A DNA stretch of 64,000 nucleotides from Clostridiales bacterium. Its GTDB lineage: Bacteria; Bacillota; Clostridia; Christensenellales; CAG-314. A program made the translations under genes and the position numbers. Shown here piece by piece: positions 16,613 to 26,317 of the stretch (within the stretch, counting starts at the first letter, position 1; each line of letters opens with the position of its first letter). The stretch lies in the NCBI GenBank assembly GCA_022508375.1, contig JAFLVJ010000006.1:44604-108603 (forward strand), given 5' to 3'. The notes under the pieces are model-generated. The model was not told where the DNA came from. It made no database searches and was given only the letters and a program-made list of their open reading frames with translations.

Positions 16613-18247
16613 ATGGATCAAAATATCTCACAATTTATCAATACTTTAGAAATGTATAACCAAATGATGCACGAAATCAAAAAGTCTGGTGGGTTGTTCT
16701 ATCAATACAGACCGTGCAATCGTTCTTATACAACAATTTATGATATAGACAACATTAGAAATGGCGTTGCTTTTGCTAGGCCGCCATTAGATATGAACGA
16801 TCCGTTTGATTCTCAAATAGGTTTTTCGGTAGAAGAATTATGCAATGAATGTATAAATATGGTATTGGAAAATGTTGAAGCGGGAGATTTCGTAAAATCG
16901 CTTCTAACCGTTTTGTTGAAAAATAAAATATTGGGACGGTTCGCGGAATTACTAAAGGCAATAAATGACTTAAAACTATTTCTTATTAAACAGCGTAGAG
17001 CAATGTATCAAGTGTCTCTATCGTTAGAGAAATTTGTAAACCAATATGGTAAAATTTTGTACAACAAATCACCAGCAAGTGTAAAGCAAATCATTACCAA
17101 AGATAATTTTCTGCTTATTTGTAAATTGGCGGCACATTTTGAGAATACAGAAATAACAGAAAAAAATCTATCTGCCTTTTTGCAAGTAGAAGAAATATTG
17201 GATAATTTGCAACAGCAGATAGAACATCTTATGAACGAGAAATATCTTCCATTTTTAAGAAATCTTCTGTCAAAAATGCCGATTTCGTGTTTTAGTGCGG
17301 ATGGTTGGGATTGTTCACTTATGTGGGCTCATTATGCTAATTCCTACAAAGGTATCTGTATTGAATATGATTTCAACCAACTTAAAGGGTTTATTGGTTT
17401 TGTCAAGCAAGTACAATACTCATTGCAAAGACCAACCATTTTGTTAAAAGATATGGGAATAGCAGGTTTTGCTTTTGGACAAGAAGAATCAGTAAAATAC
17501 ACCGACCCCAACTTGGACAATATATTTAGATACTTGCTAACTAAAGATACCTGCTGGGATTATGAAAAAGAATGGCGAATAATTACTATATGTAATGAGC
17601 CAGTTAGTAAATATTTCTTCCCCGTGCCGTTTATCAAATCAATAACACTAGGTTTAAATGTTGATCACTTGTGTAAAAAACTAATTTTGGATGTTTGTCA
17701 AGAAAAAGAGATAGAGTGCTACCAGTTGAAGTTGGGGCATGATAATTTCATTTTAACAAGGGAGAAAATAGATGTAGCAGACACGGAATATGACGAACAA
17801 ACAGAACTTGACTATATACATTTTGTGTCAAACGATATATCTCGTAGTTGTGAATCCATAGAAAAACTATCTAATGAACTTATAGTTGATTTACAGAATG
17901 GTGGATTAAACAGACTTTCATTGCAAGAAATCTTGAAAGATACATTGACATATTTTGAGAGCATCTATTTCTTAAAGTTATCTTGTAACAGATTTTGTTT
18001 AAATTCAAAAGATTTATCACAAGTTCCGCCAGAATTGCTTGAAAACATAAGTCAACTCGAAAGTGCATCAAGTAAGTTTCATGACGCAATTCTTAATATG
18101 GAGAATATAGTTCAACAAGCATTAGCTAATGGACAAATAAAGAAAGACACCTATAGCGATTTTATGAAATTAATAAAAACAATTAAGGATATGTACATAA
18201 AATATCAAACAACTCCTTGGCATGATGCCTTAATAGACAATAATTAG
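16613..18247 (+). CDS. DUF2971 domain protein with long helical extension
   Basis: 544 residues. The DUF2971 signature is split across the first 390 residues: FYQYRPCN ... ARPPLDMNDPFDSQ at the N-terminus, then SLMWAHYANSYKGICIEYDF, and WDYEKEWRII. The family is widespread in mobile and defence regions but its activity is not established. Between the first and second motifs is a 200-residue helical insertion, and the last 150 residues are predicted coiled or helical (LENISQLESASSKFHDAILNMENIVQ). It is downstream of the hydrolase and ends 28 bases before repeat copy 2. Confidence 0.8.
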   Translation: MDQNISQFINTLEMYNQMMHEIKKSGGLFYQYRPCNRSYTTIYDIDNIRNGVAFARPPLDMNDPFDSQIGFSVEELCNECINMVLENVEAGDFVKSLLTVLLKNKILGRFAELLKAINDLKLFLIKQRRAMYQVSLSLEKFVNQYGKILYNKSPASVKQIITKDNFLLICKLAAHFENTEITEKNLSAFLQVEEILDNLQQQIEHLMNEKYLPFLRNLLSKMPISCFSADGWDCSLMWAHYANSYKGICIEYDFNQLKGFIGFVKQVQYSLQRPTILLKDMGIAGFAFGQEESVKYTDPNLDNIFRYLLTKDTCWDYEKEWRIITICNEPVSKYFFPVPFIKSITLGLNVDHLCKKLILDVCQEKEIECYQLKLGHDNFILTREKIDVADTEYDEQTELDYIHFVSNDISRSCESIEKLSNELIVDLQNGGLNRLSLQEILKDTLTYFESIYFLKLSCNRFCLNSKDLSQVPPELLENISQLESASSKFHDAILNMENIVQQALANGQIKKDTYSDFMKLIKTIKDMYIKYQTTPWHDALIDNN

Positions 18248-18275
18248 ATTAAAAAAGAGGAGTATTGTATAAGAA

Positions 18276-18298
18276 TTTAGGTTCGTATAAAGAGGAAA
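18276..18298 (+). repeat. 23-bp direct repeat, copy 2
   Basis: Exact copy of 13725-13747. Its first nine bases (TTTAGGTTC) can pair with GAACCTAAA at 18314-18322, which can instead pair with TTTAGGTTC at 18335-18343, giving two mutually exclusive hairpins. It marks the right border of the accessory genes. Confidence 0.7.
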
Positions 18299-18312
18299 AC
18301 TCTTCACCAAGA

Positions 18313-18344
18313 AGAACCTAAAGTGAATTGAATGTTTAGGTTCT
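18313..18344 (+). terminator. Hairpin after the DUF2971 gene
   Basis: AGAACCTAAA / TTTAGGTTCT, 10 bp, 12-base loop, followed by a weak T run. Likely terminator of the hydrolase-DUF2971 unit. Confidence 0.5.
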
Positions 18345-18360
18345 TTGTTGTAACATTATA

Positions 18361-18392
18361 AAAAGGAAGCGTAATTAAGCGCTTCCTTTTTT
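18361..18392 (-). terminator. Terminator of the M60 peptidase gene (bidirectional)
   Basis: GGAAGCG / CGCTTCC with A4 on the left and T6 on the right, so it can serve both the convergent island genes and the minus-strand peptidase gene ending at 18424. Confidence 0.8.
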
Positions 18393-18423
18393 GCCGTAAT
18401 TTTTATTGAATTTTTATTTTTCT

Positions 18424-21400
18424 TTACGATTTTTTCTTTTGTTTGAAAGTTACAACTATTACCGCAGTGATGGCGCCGATTAGCGCAACGCCTAAGCCGA
18501 TGGAAATGCCTAAGCCTGCCCAGTTGGTACCGTGGGTGTTACTAATTGTGCCTGTGGTTTTAATCATATCAAAGTTCATATCCTTTGCGTCGATTTCCAC
18601 AAGGTGTTTGCCATCTTTCAGTCCTTCAATTATAAAGCTGGGGTTGCGGTTGTTGTCGTTAGCCTTGATTTCGTATGTTTTACCGTCAATTTTAATGGTG
18701 GATTTGGCGTTGGTGGCAAACAACATCATATTTGTGCCCGTCAGGTAGAATTTGACCTTGCCGCTGTCGGTGTGCATGGCCTTGCCGTTGATGTACAAAC
18801 CGTTTACGTCGCTCCATTTGTTATCGTACCTGAGCGCTTGGTCGGCAGAAGAATAAACATTGTAGCTTGTGCCAAGGTCCAAGTTCTGAACAAATTCCAT
18901 TTCCCTTATGTTGGTAAATCTTTGTCCGGACGAATTGCTCTTTACGACCAGTTTGACATACTTAGTGGATACCATACTATCAAACGGGATACTGAAATTG
19001 CTTTGAGTTGTGTTGTTGCCTTCCGACAACTTGGTGTATTGTACACCGTCCTCACTTGTCCAAATTTCCCATTCGCCTATTGCGTAGTAGCCGGGTTGGA
19101 AATTGAAGTTGATTTGGTTGAATACAGCATCCTCGTCAAATTGAATAATGTAGTTGTGCGGATAGTTAGTGATCTGACCGTTCCAAGCGGTGTGGAAAGT
19201 TGTGGATGTGTCGCCGTCAAACATTGCCATAATGTCGGCGCCATTGACGGTTTTAACAGGGTTTCCTTCGTCGTCCAAACATTCGGCGCTTGTCGGCGTG
19301 AACTTGACGGAATTAGTGTAGAACTTGTTTATGTACAAGTTTCTGAAATCCACATACGCAGGATAAATGTTGGTTTCAGTCTTTCTGGCTTTCTCAATTT
19401 GCTTTTGGGTTGCATCGTAGGCGTAGCAGTACTCACTGGGAATATTTTGATAAGTCTTGCCGTCGTCAACGCTGTATTTAACTGTTAGGCTGCCGCCGCC
19501 ACCTGTGTTGAAGCAATATGCTTCGAATTTCAACAATTCGCCTTCCTTTACCGACATGGTTAACTTGTTGTCGGTGGCGGCAATACCGCCTGCATCGTTG
19601 CCTACGTAAGTGGAAGTATATGCGGATTTGTCGCCAATTTTAAGCATTGCCTTGTCATCGCCGTACACCATAAAGGTTACTTTTTGGGAAAACGGAAATA
19701 CAACAGTTGCTCTGAAGCCGGTTAGGTTGCAGCCGTTAGCTGTTCCTGAGGTAAAGTTGCTTGCGGTGCCGCTTGCAGAAATGTTGTCGTTCTTTTTGAA
19801 CTCGGAAATTGCTTCCTGTACCGACAAGCCTGTTTTGGATTGATCGGCGTTATAGGTCACCTTTTCAATATAGTTGTAGTTGGCTGTCAATTTAACAACC
19901 AATGTACGGGTGTAAGTTTTGCCGTTTAACGTCACCTTGTAATTGAGGTCAAAGCTGTCCTCGGTAAAATTGCCGTCGGGAACGTAACTATATGTGCCGT
20001 CGCTGTTTTTAGTCAGTTTGCCGTGTTTGGGGTTGCCTACGCTTTCCAAGCTGAATGTGTCGGCTGAACATAAGGTGTATTTGTCAAAGTCAAGCACTGT
20101 TGTTGCGCCGACATTTACCTTGAAGGGTCTGCCCGTTTCAATGCCTTTAATTCCTACGCTGTACAGGTTGTTTAGCGAGAAATATTCTTCAAAACCGTGG
20201 CTCTTTACATCGCTTATCGTATCATTAGATAGATTGAAATGCCACACTTTTGTTAGGTAGTCGGTGAAATCAACTTTATAGTACAGGCACATAAACCGAG
20301 CAAAGTTATTCATATCGTTCAAATCTGAACTTTGCGTCAAGTTTTGTCCCGTATAGCCTTCCACTTCGCCGTAGCCGTATTGAGCGCGGATAAAGTCGAG
20401 GAATTTGTCCACGCCGTAGGTGTGCATCAAGTCAACAAAGCCGAACAGTCTGTCGCCGTCCATTGCGCCGTAGTTGTTTGTTCTGTCGCTACCGTTTTTC
20501 AGCCTGTTGTAGTTGCAGTACGGGTCGGATACAGCCTGCCAGTTGCCTGCCCACATGTTGGTTTCCGAGCGATAGGCGGCAATGTCCGTCAAAAGTATGT
20601 AACTTGCCGCGCTTAATACGTTGTTGGTCATTTCATCTACATAGCCAACGCCCCAGTCGGTATTGTGGTTGGATGGATAAATTTGCGCTTGGTTGTGGTG
20701 GTTGTATTCGTGTATGGCGCCCCAGGAACCGTTTTTCATCAGGTTATCATAGTCCAACACACCTTCACACCAATACGTCGGGTTGTGGGTGTAAAATCCC
20801 CAGGTTGTCGCTACGCCTTCGCCTGTGTAAACGTAGCTGTCGTAAATGCTTATTACAGGGTCCATAAAGTGGGAGGTATCTTCGCGCGCTATGCCGTAAA
20901 GGCTAATCATGGACGCTTTGTGCCACCACATAAGAGCGTTGTATGGGTCTTCAATGTGTTTGATGGCCTCCTTGGGCATTATCATGATTTGGTAAGGCGT
21001 CGTCAACCATACATAAGGGCCGGGCGCTGCCAAAATATTTTGCCAATCTTTTTGGGTGGATACGCCCAGTTGGTAGTCGGGCATATCTACGCCGCCGCTG
21101 ACGGTAATAGAAAAAGTACTGCCCACCGACTCGCTAACGCCGTTGATAAATACCATTCCGCCTAACGGTGAACCGATATAGTTTACCGTTGAGTTAAGTT
21201 GGAAGGACAGGAAGTAACGCGCCATTCGGATACCTTGCCAGCGACTGAATTTGTCCGAGTTGGGTATATCGTTTTCGCCATAAGGATAACCGATGTTTAC
21301 GGTAACCTTTCCGACAAGACTTTCGTCAATGGTAACGGTAATCACTTCGCCTGCCGGCGCAAATACGCCCAGCGAACGTTTTCTTGCCCTGAATTGGTTG

Positions 21401-21891
21401 TTTACGGTAATCACCTTTTCGATACGGGACGCTTTGTCGAAGTTGTCCGTCGCGTAAAACTGTCCGTCGGCTGAAACGTGCTTTTTAAGGTTGTCTTTCA
21501 AAGTACCATTGGCGTACATTGCCTTGGTGTTGTCAAGTATCTCAATGTTTTCCGCTAATATGTCCGCCTTCTTTTCGTCAGTGAAGTCGGCGCCAGACAG
21601 TTGATTTATGTACGACGGATAATAACTTTCTTCATGCATGCCGAATACTTTAACGTCAGGCTTTTTCAAGTTGGTTTTGGTTATTACCGAAGTGTCGTAG
21701 TTAGGCATAAAAACTTCGTTTACGCCTTCATTTGTTAAATCGTTAACAGAAGATGTCATTGCGGTAGCAGCGCTTGCTGTATCTACAATTCCGTACAAAT
21801 TGAACATGACGATTTGTGCCGAAGCAAATAGCAAAACTAACGCCACAACGAAAGATGCGATTTTGAGTGTCCTATCTGTATTTCTTGTCAT
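18424..21891 (-). CDS. Membrane-anchored M60-family (enhancin/mucinase-like) metallopeptidase
   Basis: 1155-residue surface protein. An N-terminal signal/anchor (IASFVVALVLLFASAQIVMF) precedes a region with an M60-type core: APAGEVITVTI, MARYFLSFQLN, then zinc site IHEYNHHNQ with downstream Glu in YVDEMTNN. M60 enzymes cleave mucins and other glycoproteins. After it come a cadherin-like strand domain (HGKLTKNSDGTYSYVPDGNF), a PA14-like part, an F5/8 type C-like module (FHTAWNGQITNYPHNYIIQF ... YAIGEWEIWTSEDG) and a C-terminal membrane helix with a KKKS tail. GGGAGG lies before ATG 21891; the promoter is at 21917-21945. It stands alone between terminators. Confidence 0.85.
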   Translation of the reverse strand: MTRNTDRTLKIASFVVALVLLFASAQIVMFNLYGIVDTASAATAMTSSVNDLTNEGVNEVFMPNYDTSVITKTNLKKPDVKVFGMHEESYYPSYINQLSGADFTDEKKADILAENIEILDNTKAMYANGTLKDNLKKHVSADGQFYATDNFDKASRIEKVITVNNQFRARKRSLGVFAPAGEVITVTIDESLVGKVTVNIGYPYGENDIPNSDKFSRWQGIRMARYFLSFQLNSTVNYIGSPLGGMVFINGVSESVGSTFSITVSGGVDMPDYQLGVSTQKDWQNILAAPGPYVWLTTPYQIMIMPKEAIKHIEDPYNALMWWHKASMISLYGIAREDTSHFMDPVISIYDSYVYTGEGVATTWGFYTHNPTYWCEGVLDYDNLMKNGSWGAIHEYNHHNQAQIYPSNHNTDWGVGYVDEMTNNVLSAASYILLTDIAAYRSETNMWAGNWQAVSDPYCNYNRLKNGSDRTNNYGAMDGDRLFGFVDLMHTYGVDKFLDFIRAQYGYGEVEGYTGQNLTQSSDLNDMNNFARFMCLYYKVDFTDYLTKVWHFNLSNDTISDVKSHGFEEYFSLNNLYSVGIKGIETGRPFKVNVGATTVLDFDKYTLCSADTFSLESVGNPKHGKLTKNSDGTYSYVPDGNFTEDSFDLNYKVTLNGKTYTRTLVVKLTANYNYIEKVTYNADQSKTGLSVQEAISEFKKNDNISASGTASNFTSGTANGCNLTGFRATVVFPFSQKVTFMVYGDDKAMLKIGDKSAYTSTYVGNDAGGIAATDNKLTMSVKEGELLKFEAYCFNTGGGGSLTVKYSVDDGKTYQNIPSEYCYAYDATQKQIEKARKTETNIYPAYVDFRNLYINKFYTNSVKFTPTSAECLDDEGNPVKTVNGADIMAMFDGDTSTTFHTAWNGQITNYPHNYIIQFDEDAVFNQINFNFQPGYYAIGEWEIWTSEDGVQYTKLSEGNNTTQSNFSIPFDSMVSTKYVKLVVKSNSSGQRFTNIREMEFVQNLDLGTSYNVYSSADQALRYDNKWSDVNGLYINGKAMHTDSGKVKFYLTGTNMMLFATNAKSTIKIDGKTYEIKANDNNRNPSFIIEGLKDGKHLVEIDAKDMNFDMIKTTGTISNTHGTNWAGLGISIGLGVALIGAITAVIVVTFKQKKKS

Positions 21892-21916
21892 AGTTTCCTC
21901 CCATGTTGTATCTTTA

Positions 21917-21945
21917 ATTTTATATCAAATACACTTATATGTCAA
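21917..21945 (-). promoter_or_regulatory. Promoter of the M60 peptidase gene
   Basis: Minus strand TTGACA (21945-21940), 17 bases, TAAAAT (21922-21917). Confidence 0.7.
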
Positions 21946-22110
21946 TTAAGGTACGTAACGTGTGAGATTGCGACTGCTTACTGTCGGAGATGGGCATATG
22001 CTTTAGCCGAATGATGCATACGCTCAATACTTTAGCGGACAAATCTTAATCTGCATTGGCACGGAGCGAGTGGTGCGAGCCGTTATCGGACGAGGAATAT
22101 ATGAAACTGA

Positions 22111-22155
22111 AATAACAAAAAACAAGGACTTATTCCGCTGCAGAATAAGCCCTTG
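22111..22155 (-). terminator. Terminator of the MoxR/VWA operon
   Basis: CAAGG-A-CTTATTC / GAATAAG-C-CCTTG, 12 paired positions with one mismatch, followed on the minus strand by a T-rich tail. The remainder of 21946-22110 shows no gene. Confidence 0.75.
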
Positions 22156-22172
22156 CTATGGTTAATTGATAT

Positions 22173-23549
22173 TTATTGCACGTAGTAATAGCAGTTGAAC
22201 AACCATTGATTTTCCTCGGACGATTTGAGGCCTGCGCCTTCCGCCCAACCGTTGCCGTCAATAAACATTCGTTGGCTTAGGGCGTATTCGAACAAAAACG
22301 TCTTCAGTTCCTCTGTGACGGGATGACCGCCATCTACACCGTGACTGACGTATTGAGCAAGGAAACAGTTTGGATCGGTATCCCACACGTTGTTGCCATT
22401 GTCGATATCCCACCAATAGCGTTTGCCGTTGAACCGTAACCATCCGCGCACCAGATCGTCCATAAACCCTTTGCCGGAGTTTGTTGACAATATGCTGAAA
22501 TCTACGCCCAGATAGGTAAACAAAATGGGTCCAAAGCCGTTTGTGTCGCTGTAGAGTGTTTCGTCATAGACGTGATAAAACTTGTCTGCAGGATTGAGCT
22601 TTACTTTTGACGCGTCCAGTATTTTGTTGGTGTCGTCGTAAAGATACCGTCTGGTTCCGCTTACTGCGCCGTGTATGCTTGCGTCGTAAAACGGTCCGCT
22701 TGCGTAGTAGTTTTCGTAGTGTTCATTGGAACCTTGGAAGTCGTCCTCGAGCTTGATTGTAAAGTCGATGGTAATGGGGTAGTTCCCGCTGCGGCAGTCC
22801 GCGTGTACCTGAAACGTCCACACGTTACCTATCATGTCGCTTGACAGTTCCAACTCCAACTTGAAGTTTTTGGTGTAGGTGCTTGACGTACCGCCACCGT
22901 CCTGTGTACGGTTGAAAAACTTGAACTGTGTTGTGCCGTTGTAAACCTCCATTATGGGATTTACTTCATTTTCGTATATATCTACCCAGGACTGAATGGA
23001 GTAGCTGCCTTGGAGGTACGGTGCGTATTCGTAAAATACTGCGTGATTGGCATTATTTAGCGTGGTGCGATAGGTGCCGAGTCTGCTGATTTTTATACAG
23101 TTGTACATTCCGTCACCTTTGCCGGTGGTGGGAATGATCTGGAGCATTTCTATCTCGATGCTACGGTGATTGTTGTCCACGGCGTAACCGTTGGGGTCGT
23201 AGGTGTATCCGTCCGGTACAGCCGAGAGCGTAACGTGGTAATCGCCGTCCAGTCCGCTTGTTTGCGCGTGTCCGTTTTCGTCAAACTTGGCGTTGTGTAT
23301 TCCGTCGTCGCCTGTCCACTGCGCGTACATTTCAATCGGAGGTGTAAATTGCTTGCCGTTCAACATCAAATCGACTGTAAATAGCGTCGATTCGTCTATT
23401 TCGTCCCCTCCATTGTTTGGGCCGTTGGATACGCCGGGGCCGTTGGGGCCGATATAGATACCGCACGCCGAAAAACAGACAGTGAGGCTTAGCAGAAGGA
23501 CAAAGGCAAGGCATTTGTTGAGCCAACTATACTTTGGGTACGTTTTCAT
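22173..23549 (-). CDS. Lipoprotein of unknown function, last gene of the MoxR operon
   Basis: 458 residues. Lipoprotein signal with lipobox FSAC, then a Gly/Asn/Pro-rich linker (GPNGPGVSNGPNNGGDE) and strand-rich sequence. The first 100 residues of the mature part (FTVDLMLNGKQFTPPIEMYAQW) resemble the carboxypeptidase-regulatory-like repeats of the lipoprotein at 31.9-35.6 kb. No catalytic motif seen. AGGAGG precedes ATG 23549, which overlaps the VWA gene by four bases. Probably a surface partner of the VWA proteins. Confidence 0.75.
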   Translation of the reverse strand: MKTYPKYSWLNKCLAFVLLLSLTVCFSACGIYIGPNGPGVSNGPNNGGDEIDESTLFTVDLMLNGKQFTPPIEMYAQWTGDDGIHNAKFDENGHAQTSGLDGDYHVTLSAVPDGYTYDPNGYAVDNNHRSIEIEMLQIIPTTGKGDGMYNCIKISRLGTYRTTLNNANHAVFYEYAPYLQGSYSIQSWVDIYENEVNPIMEVYNGTTQFKFFNRTQDGGGTSSTYTKNFKLELELSSDMIGNVWTFQVHADCRSGNYPITIDFTIKLEDDFQGSNEHYENYYASGPFYDASIHGAVSGTRRYLYDDTNKILDASKVKLNPADKFYHVYDETLYSDTNGFGPILFTYLGVDFSILSTNSGKGFMDDLVRGWLRFNGKRYWWDIDNGNNVWDTDPNCFLAQYVSHGVDGGHPVTEELKTFLFEYALSQRMFIDGNGWAEGAGLKSSEENQWLFNCYYYVQ

Positions 23550-26317
23550 CCTTTACCTCCTGTGTTTTTGGTTTTGTTTTGCTTATTAAGTCCTAAGAAA
23601 CTGACGACGTCATTCCATTTGAGCTTGCGCACGATGATGTCCACAAGGTAAATGGCTATGCATGCAATAAGTAGCGGAATTGTCAGATTAAACGTGTATC
23701 TTCCCACTTCGTCATCGTTGTTGGACAGTGTCAGCGATTCTCCGCTTACTACCGTTCCTCTTCCGTCAATTGCCTTGTGCAACGAAGATGAGTCGTACAC
23801 GGTAAATTCGTCGTATTCCGGCGCGAAGTTGACGTATGATACTGCAGTATCGGCGTACTCGACGTTATTGTAGTAGTACACAACGTTCAATTCGTATCTG
23901 CCAAGTTCGGCGCTTTCAAACTGATAGAAGTAGTAACTTGCGGCAAATTCCATATCCTGTCTTACCGCGTTACCGTCAGGTGATACAATCTCAATGGTTG
24001 CAGTAGCGTTGAAGTGTACCGTCTTGGGTGTGAGAGTAACGGTGGTAAACTTGCCCTCTTGTATGACATCGACGGTGTAAGGACTGGAGTGTCTTTCGGA
24101 CGGTACGTTTGTGTCAAGAACGTTGGCAAAAAACACGTCGCTTGTTCCGTTGCCGTCCCAGTATTGTATCCATTCACCGCTTATACTGCTGGTGAAGCTT
24201 GCAACTATTCCGTTGCCGTATTTCCAGTATGAGTACAGCGGTCTGTCCACCTTGGTTCCGCTCGAGCGTTCGTGCTCCACAGTCAACACTGTCGTTGCGC
24301 TGGATTTTGCGGTGGAGTACACGTAGCCGGATACTTGTTTTACGTCGGTGATATCGAAGTTTTCAAGTACTCGGTCCGTGCGACGGCTGACCTTGACCGC
24401 AGTGTCCTTTTCGATGATAGTGACCATCAATTCGTCGGCAATATCGCCGAACGTAACACTGTCCATGTTTTCAAGGTTATTGGAGTAGTAGTAATTGCCG
24501 TGTCCTTCCTTTGCAACTTCCACAAGCATTTGTTTTGCTGCCGACGCCACGGAATCGGGGTTGGCTCCGCTTGCGGTATCGCCCTGTCTGCCCACGTCAA
24601 ACACGGAAGTTACGATTCCGTCGCTGAACATATCTGCTGCAACTTCAACGGGGTCGTCCGCCTCGTCGGTGTAGGACAAGCCGTCCGTGATGAGCATGGT
24701 TTGTTTGTCGCTGTATCCTTCAAGCCCCTTGATTAGCTCGTACGCCGCTTTAAGTCCCTTACCTATCACTGTGCCTTGAGTTGCGCTGATGTTGTCGATA
24801 AGGCGGTTTATTGCCGCGCGATTGCTCAGGGGCGTCGGTGCCTGAATAATCCTTACGTCACTGTAAAACGACACGATACAAATCTGATCCTTGTCGTTTA
24901 AAAGGTTGACAAGTGCTTTTGCCACTTGTTTTGCAACTACCAGATGGGATAAAAATTCCATACTACGCGATGCGTCGATTATTATAGTGTAAATTTTCGG
25001 ATCCTCGTCCCTATTACCGTAGCGCACAGGTAACATGTCCTCAAGTTGATTGAGTTCGGGGGCGTCACCCGTCTGTACGTACATGTTACCGATGGTAATC
25101 AGGCTTTTTCCGTAGGCTGCAACTACGGTGTCGAGATTGAGCATAAACTCGGTGTAGTTGGTAAGCTTTGTTATGTCCGCGTTGGACAGAATAATTTCGT
25201 CGTACGCGCTAAGCGTTTCTACTGTAAAGGGAACTTCCGTCGTGCTTGTGTGTAAAGATACGTTGGGGTTATTGGCGTAACGTCTGGTAAATTCGTTTTT
25301 GACAGATCTGTTTTCGTTACTGTACTCGTACAAATCTATTTGCGTCTTTTCGCCGTACTTTGCCACGGCAGCGGTAAAGTCTGCCCACACGCCTGTGATA
25401 AACAGCACCTTCAACTCCTCGGTAACCACCTGCGTAAACGAACAGGTGTTGTTGAGGGGATTTGTGTCATTGTTTGCCTCGACGGTAACCGAGTAATCAA
25501 AACTGCCCGCTTGCGCAGTGTCAAGGACAAATTGCACGTTGTTTATACCTAGGGACAGGTTCACGGATTTGCTACTGACACGTACGCCCTCCTTGTACAA
25601 CGTTATACGCGCGTCGGTAGCCTTGCCCGTCTGTACGACAACGTTCACACTTTCCTCTTTGCCGATGTAGATGTTCTTGGTATAGTTGACGTAGCTCAGC
25701 TGAACTTCGTCTGTGCCTTCCTTTATGTTGCTGTCAATATAAATGGCATCTACTTTTATGTTTTGCAGTTCCAGTTTGTCAACGGTCTTTTTGATTGCCG
25801 AGCTGTCCCTGTCGTCCGTCTGTTTGCCGTCCGTGATGAGCACAATTCGCTTGATGACACCGCTTGTAAATTGCGTTGCGGCAAATTCCAACGCTTGGGT
25901 GATGTTTGTTTCGCTTGAGTCAACGGTTGCTTCCTTGACGCTTTTTACGTCCTGCGGATCGCCCAGTTCGCTAAGCAATTGACAGTCCTTGCCAAATGCG
26001 ATAAGTCCAAGTTTAGTATTTGCAGGCAATTTGAGATCTTGCACGTAGTTGTCGATTGTGTCGAGATTTTTGCTCGCCGAGTACGACACGTCCGCCACGA
26101 CGTACACGTGCGTTTCCGTCAGCACCTGAGTAATAGTGGGGGAAGTCGCTGCAAAAGCAATGATTACTGCCATCACAAGGTGTAACACCAGTGATGACAA
26201 GTTGTGCCCGTTGATATTGTCCCGCCTTATGGCAAGCGCAAAGGGCACTACGAATAGCGCCACAAGCGGAATTGCCAAAAACAGCAGATATATATTAGCG
26301 AAGCTGATACTGCTCAT
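23546..26317 (-). CDS. Large membrane protein with two von Willebrand A domains
   Basis: 923 residues. Two N-terminal membrane helices, then VWA domain 1 (VYVVADVSYSASKN, MIDAS-like D-x-S-x-S) and VWA domain 2 (IYTIIIDASRSMEF ... TDGLSY). A strand-rich region and a C-terminal helix (LLIACIAIYLVDIIV) follow. ATG at 26317 (GGAG upstream) is better than TTG at 26332. VWA domains with MIDAS sites bind metal-dependent partners; beside MoxR ATPases they are thought to take part in assembly or activation of envelope complexes. It overlaps the end of the BatA-like gene by 23 bases. Confidence 0.85.
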   Translation of the reverse strand: MSSISFANIYLLFLAIPLVALFVVPFALAIRRDNINGHNLSSLVLHLVMAVIIAFAATSPTITQVLTETHVYVVADVSYSASKNLDTIDNYVQDLKLPANTKLGLIAFGKDCQLLSELGDPQDVKSVKEATVDSSETNITQALEFAATQFTSGVIKRIVLITDGKQTDDRDSSAIKKTVDKLELQNIKVDAIYIDSNIKEGTDEVQLSYVNYTKNIYIGKEESVNVVVQTGKATDARITLYKEGVRVSSKSVNLSLGINNVQFVLDTAQAGSFDYSVTVEANNDTNPLNNTCSFTQVVTEELKVLFITGVWADFTAAVAKYGEKTQIDLYEYSNENRSVKNEFTRRYANNPNVSLHTSTTEVPFTVETLSAYDEIILSNADITKLTNYTEFMLNLDTVVAAYGKSLITIGNMYVQTGDAPELNQLEDMLPVRYGNRDEDPKIYTIIIDASRSMEFLSHLVVAKQVAKALVNLLNDKDQICIVSFYSDVRIIQAPTPLSNRAAINRLIDNISATQGTVIGKGLKAAYELIKGLEGYSDKQTMLITDGLSYTDEADDPVEVAADMFSDGIVTSVFDVGRQGDTASGANPDSVASAAKQMLVEVAKEGHGNYYYSNNLENMDSVTFGDIADELMVTIIEKDTAVKVSRRTDRVLENFDITDVKQVSGYVYSTAKSSATTVLTVEHERSSGTKVDRPLYSYWKYGNGIVASFTSSISGEWIQYWDGNGTSDVFFANVLDTNVPSERHSSPYTVDVIQEGKFTTVTLTPKTVHFNATATIEIVSPDGNAVRQDMEFAASYYFYQFESAELGRYELNVVYYYNNVEYADTAVSYVNFAPEYDEFTVYDSSSLHKAIDGRGTVVSGESLTLSNNDDEVGRYTFNLTIPLLIACIAIYLVDIIVRKLKWNDVVSFLGLNKQNKTKNTGGKG

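Noticed and set aside
6343..18423. Integrase or transposase for the accessory island
   Set aside because: No protein with tyrosine, serine or DDE recombinase motifs was found; mobility is argued only from repeats and the tRNA border.
18532..19488. 318-residue plus-strand frame opposite the M60 gene
   Set aside because: A shadow of the long coding strand; no ribosome site and composition typical of antisense frames rich in Val and Cys.
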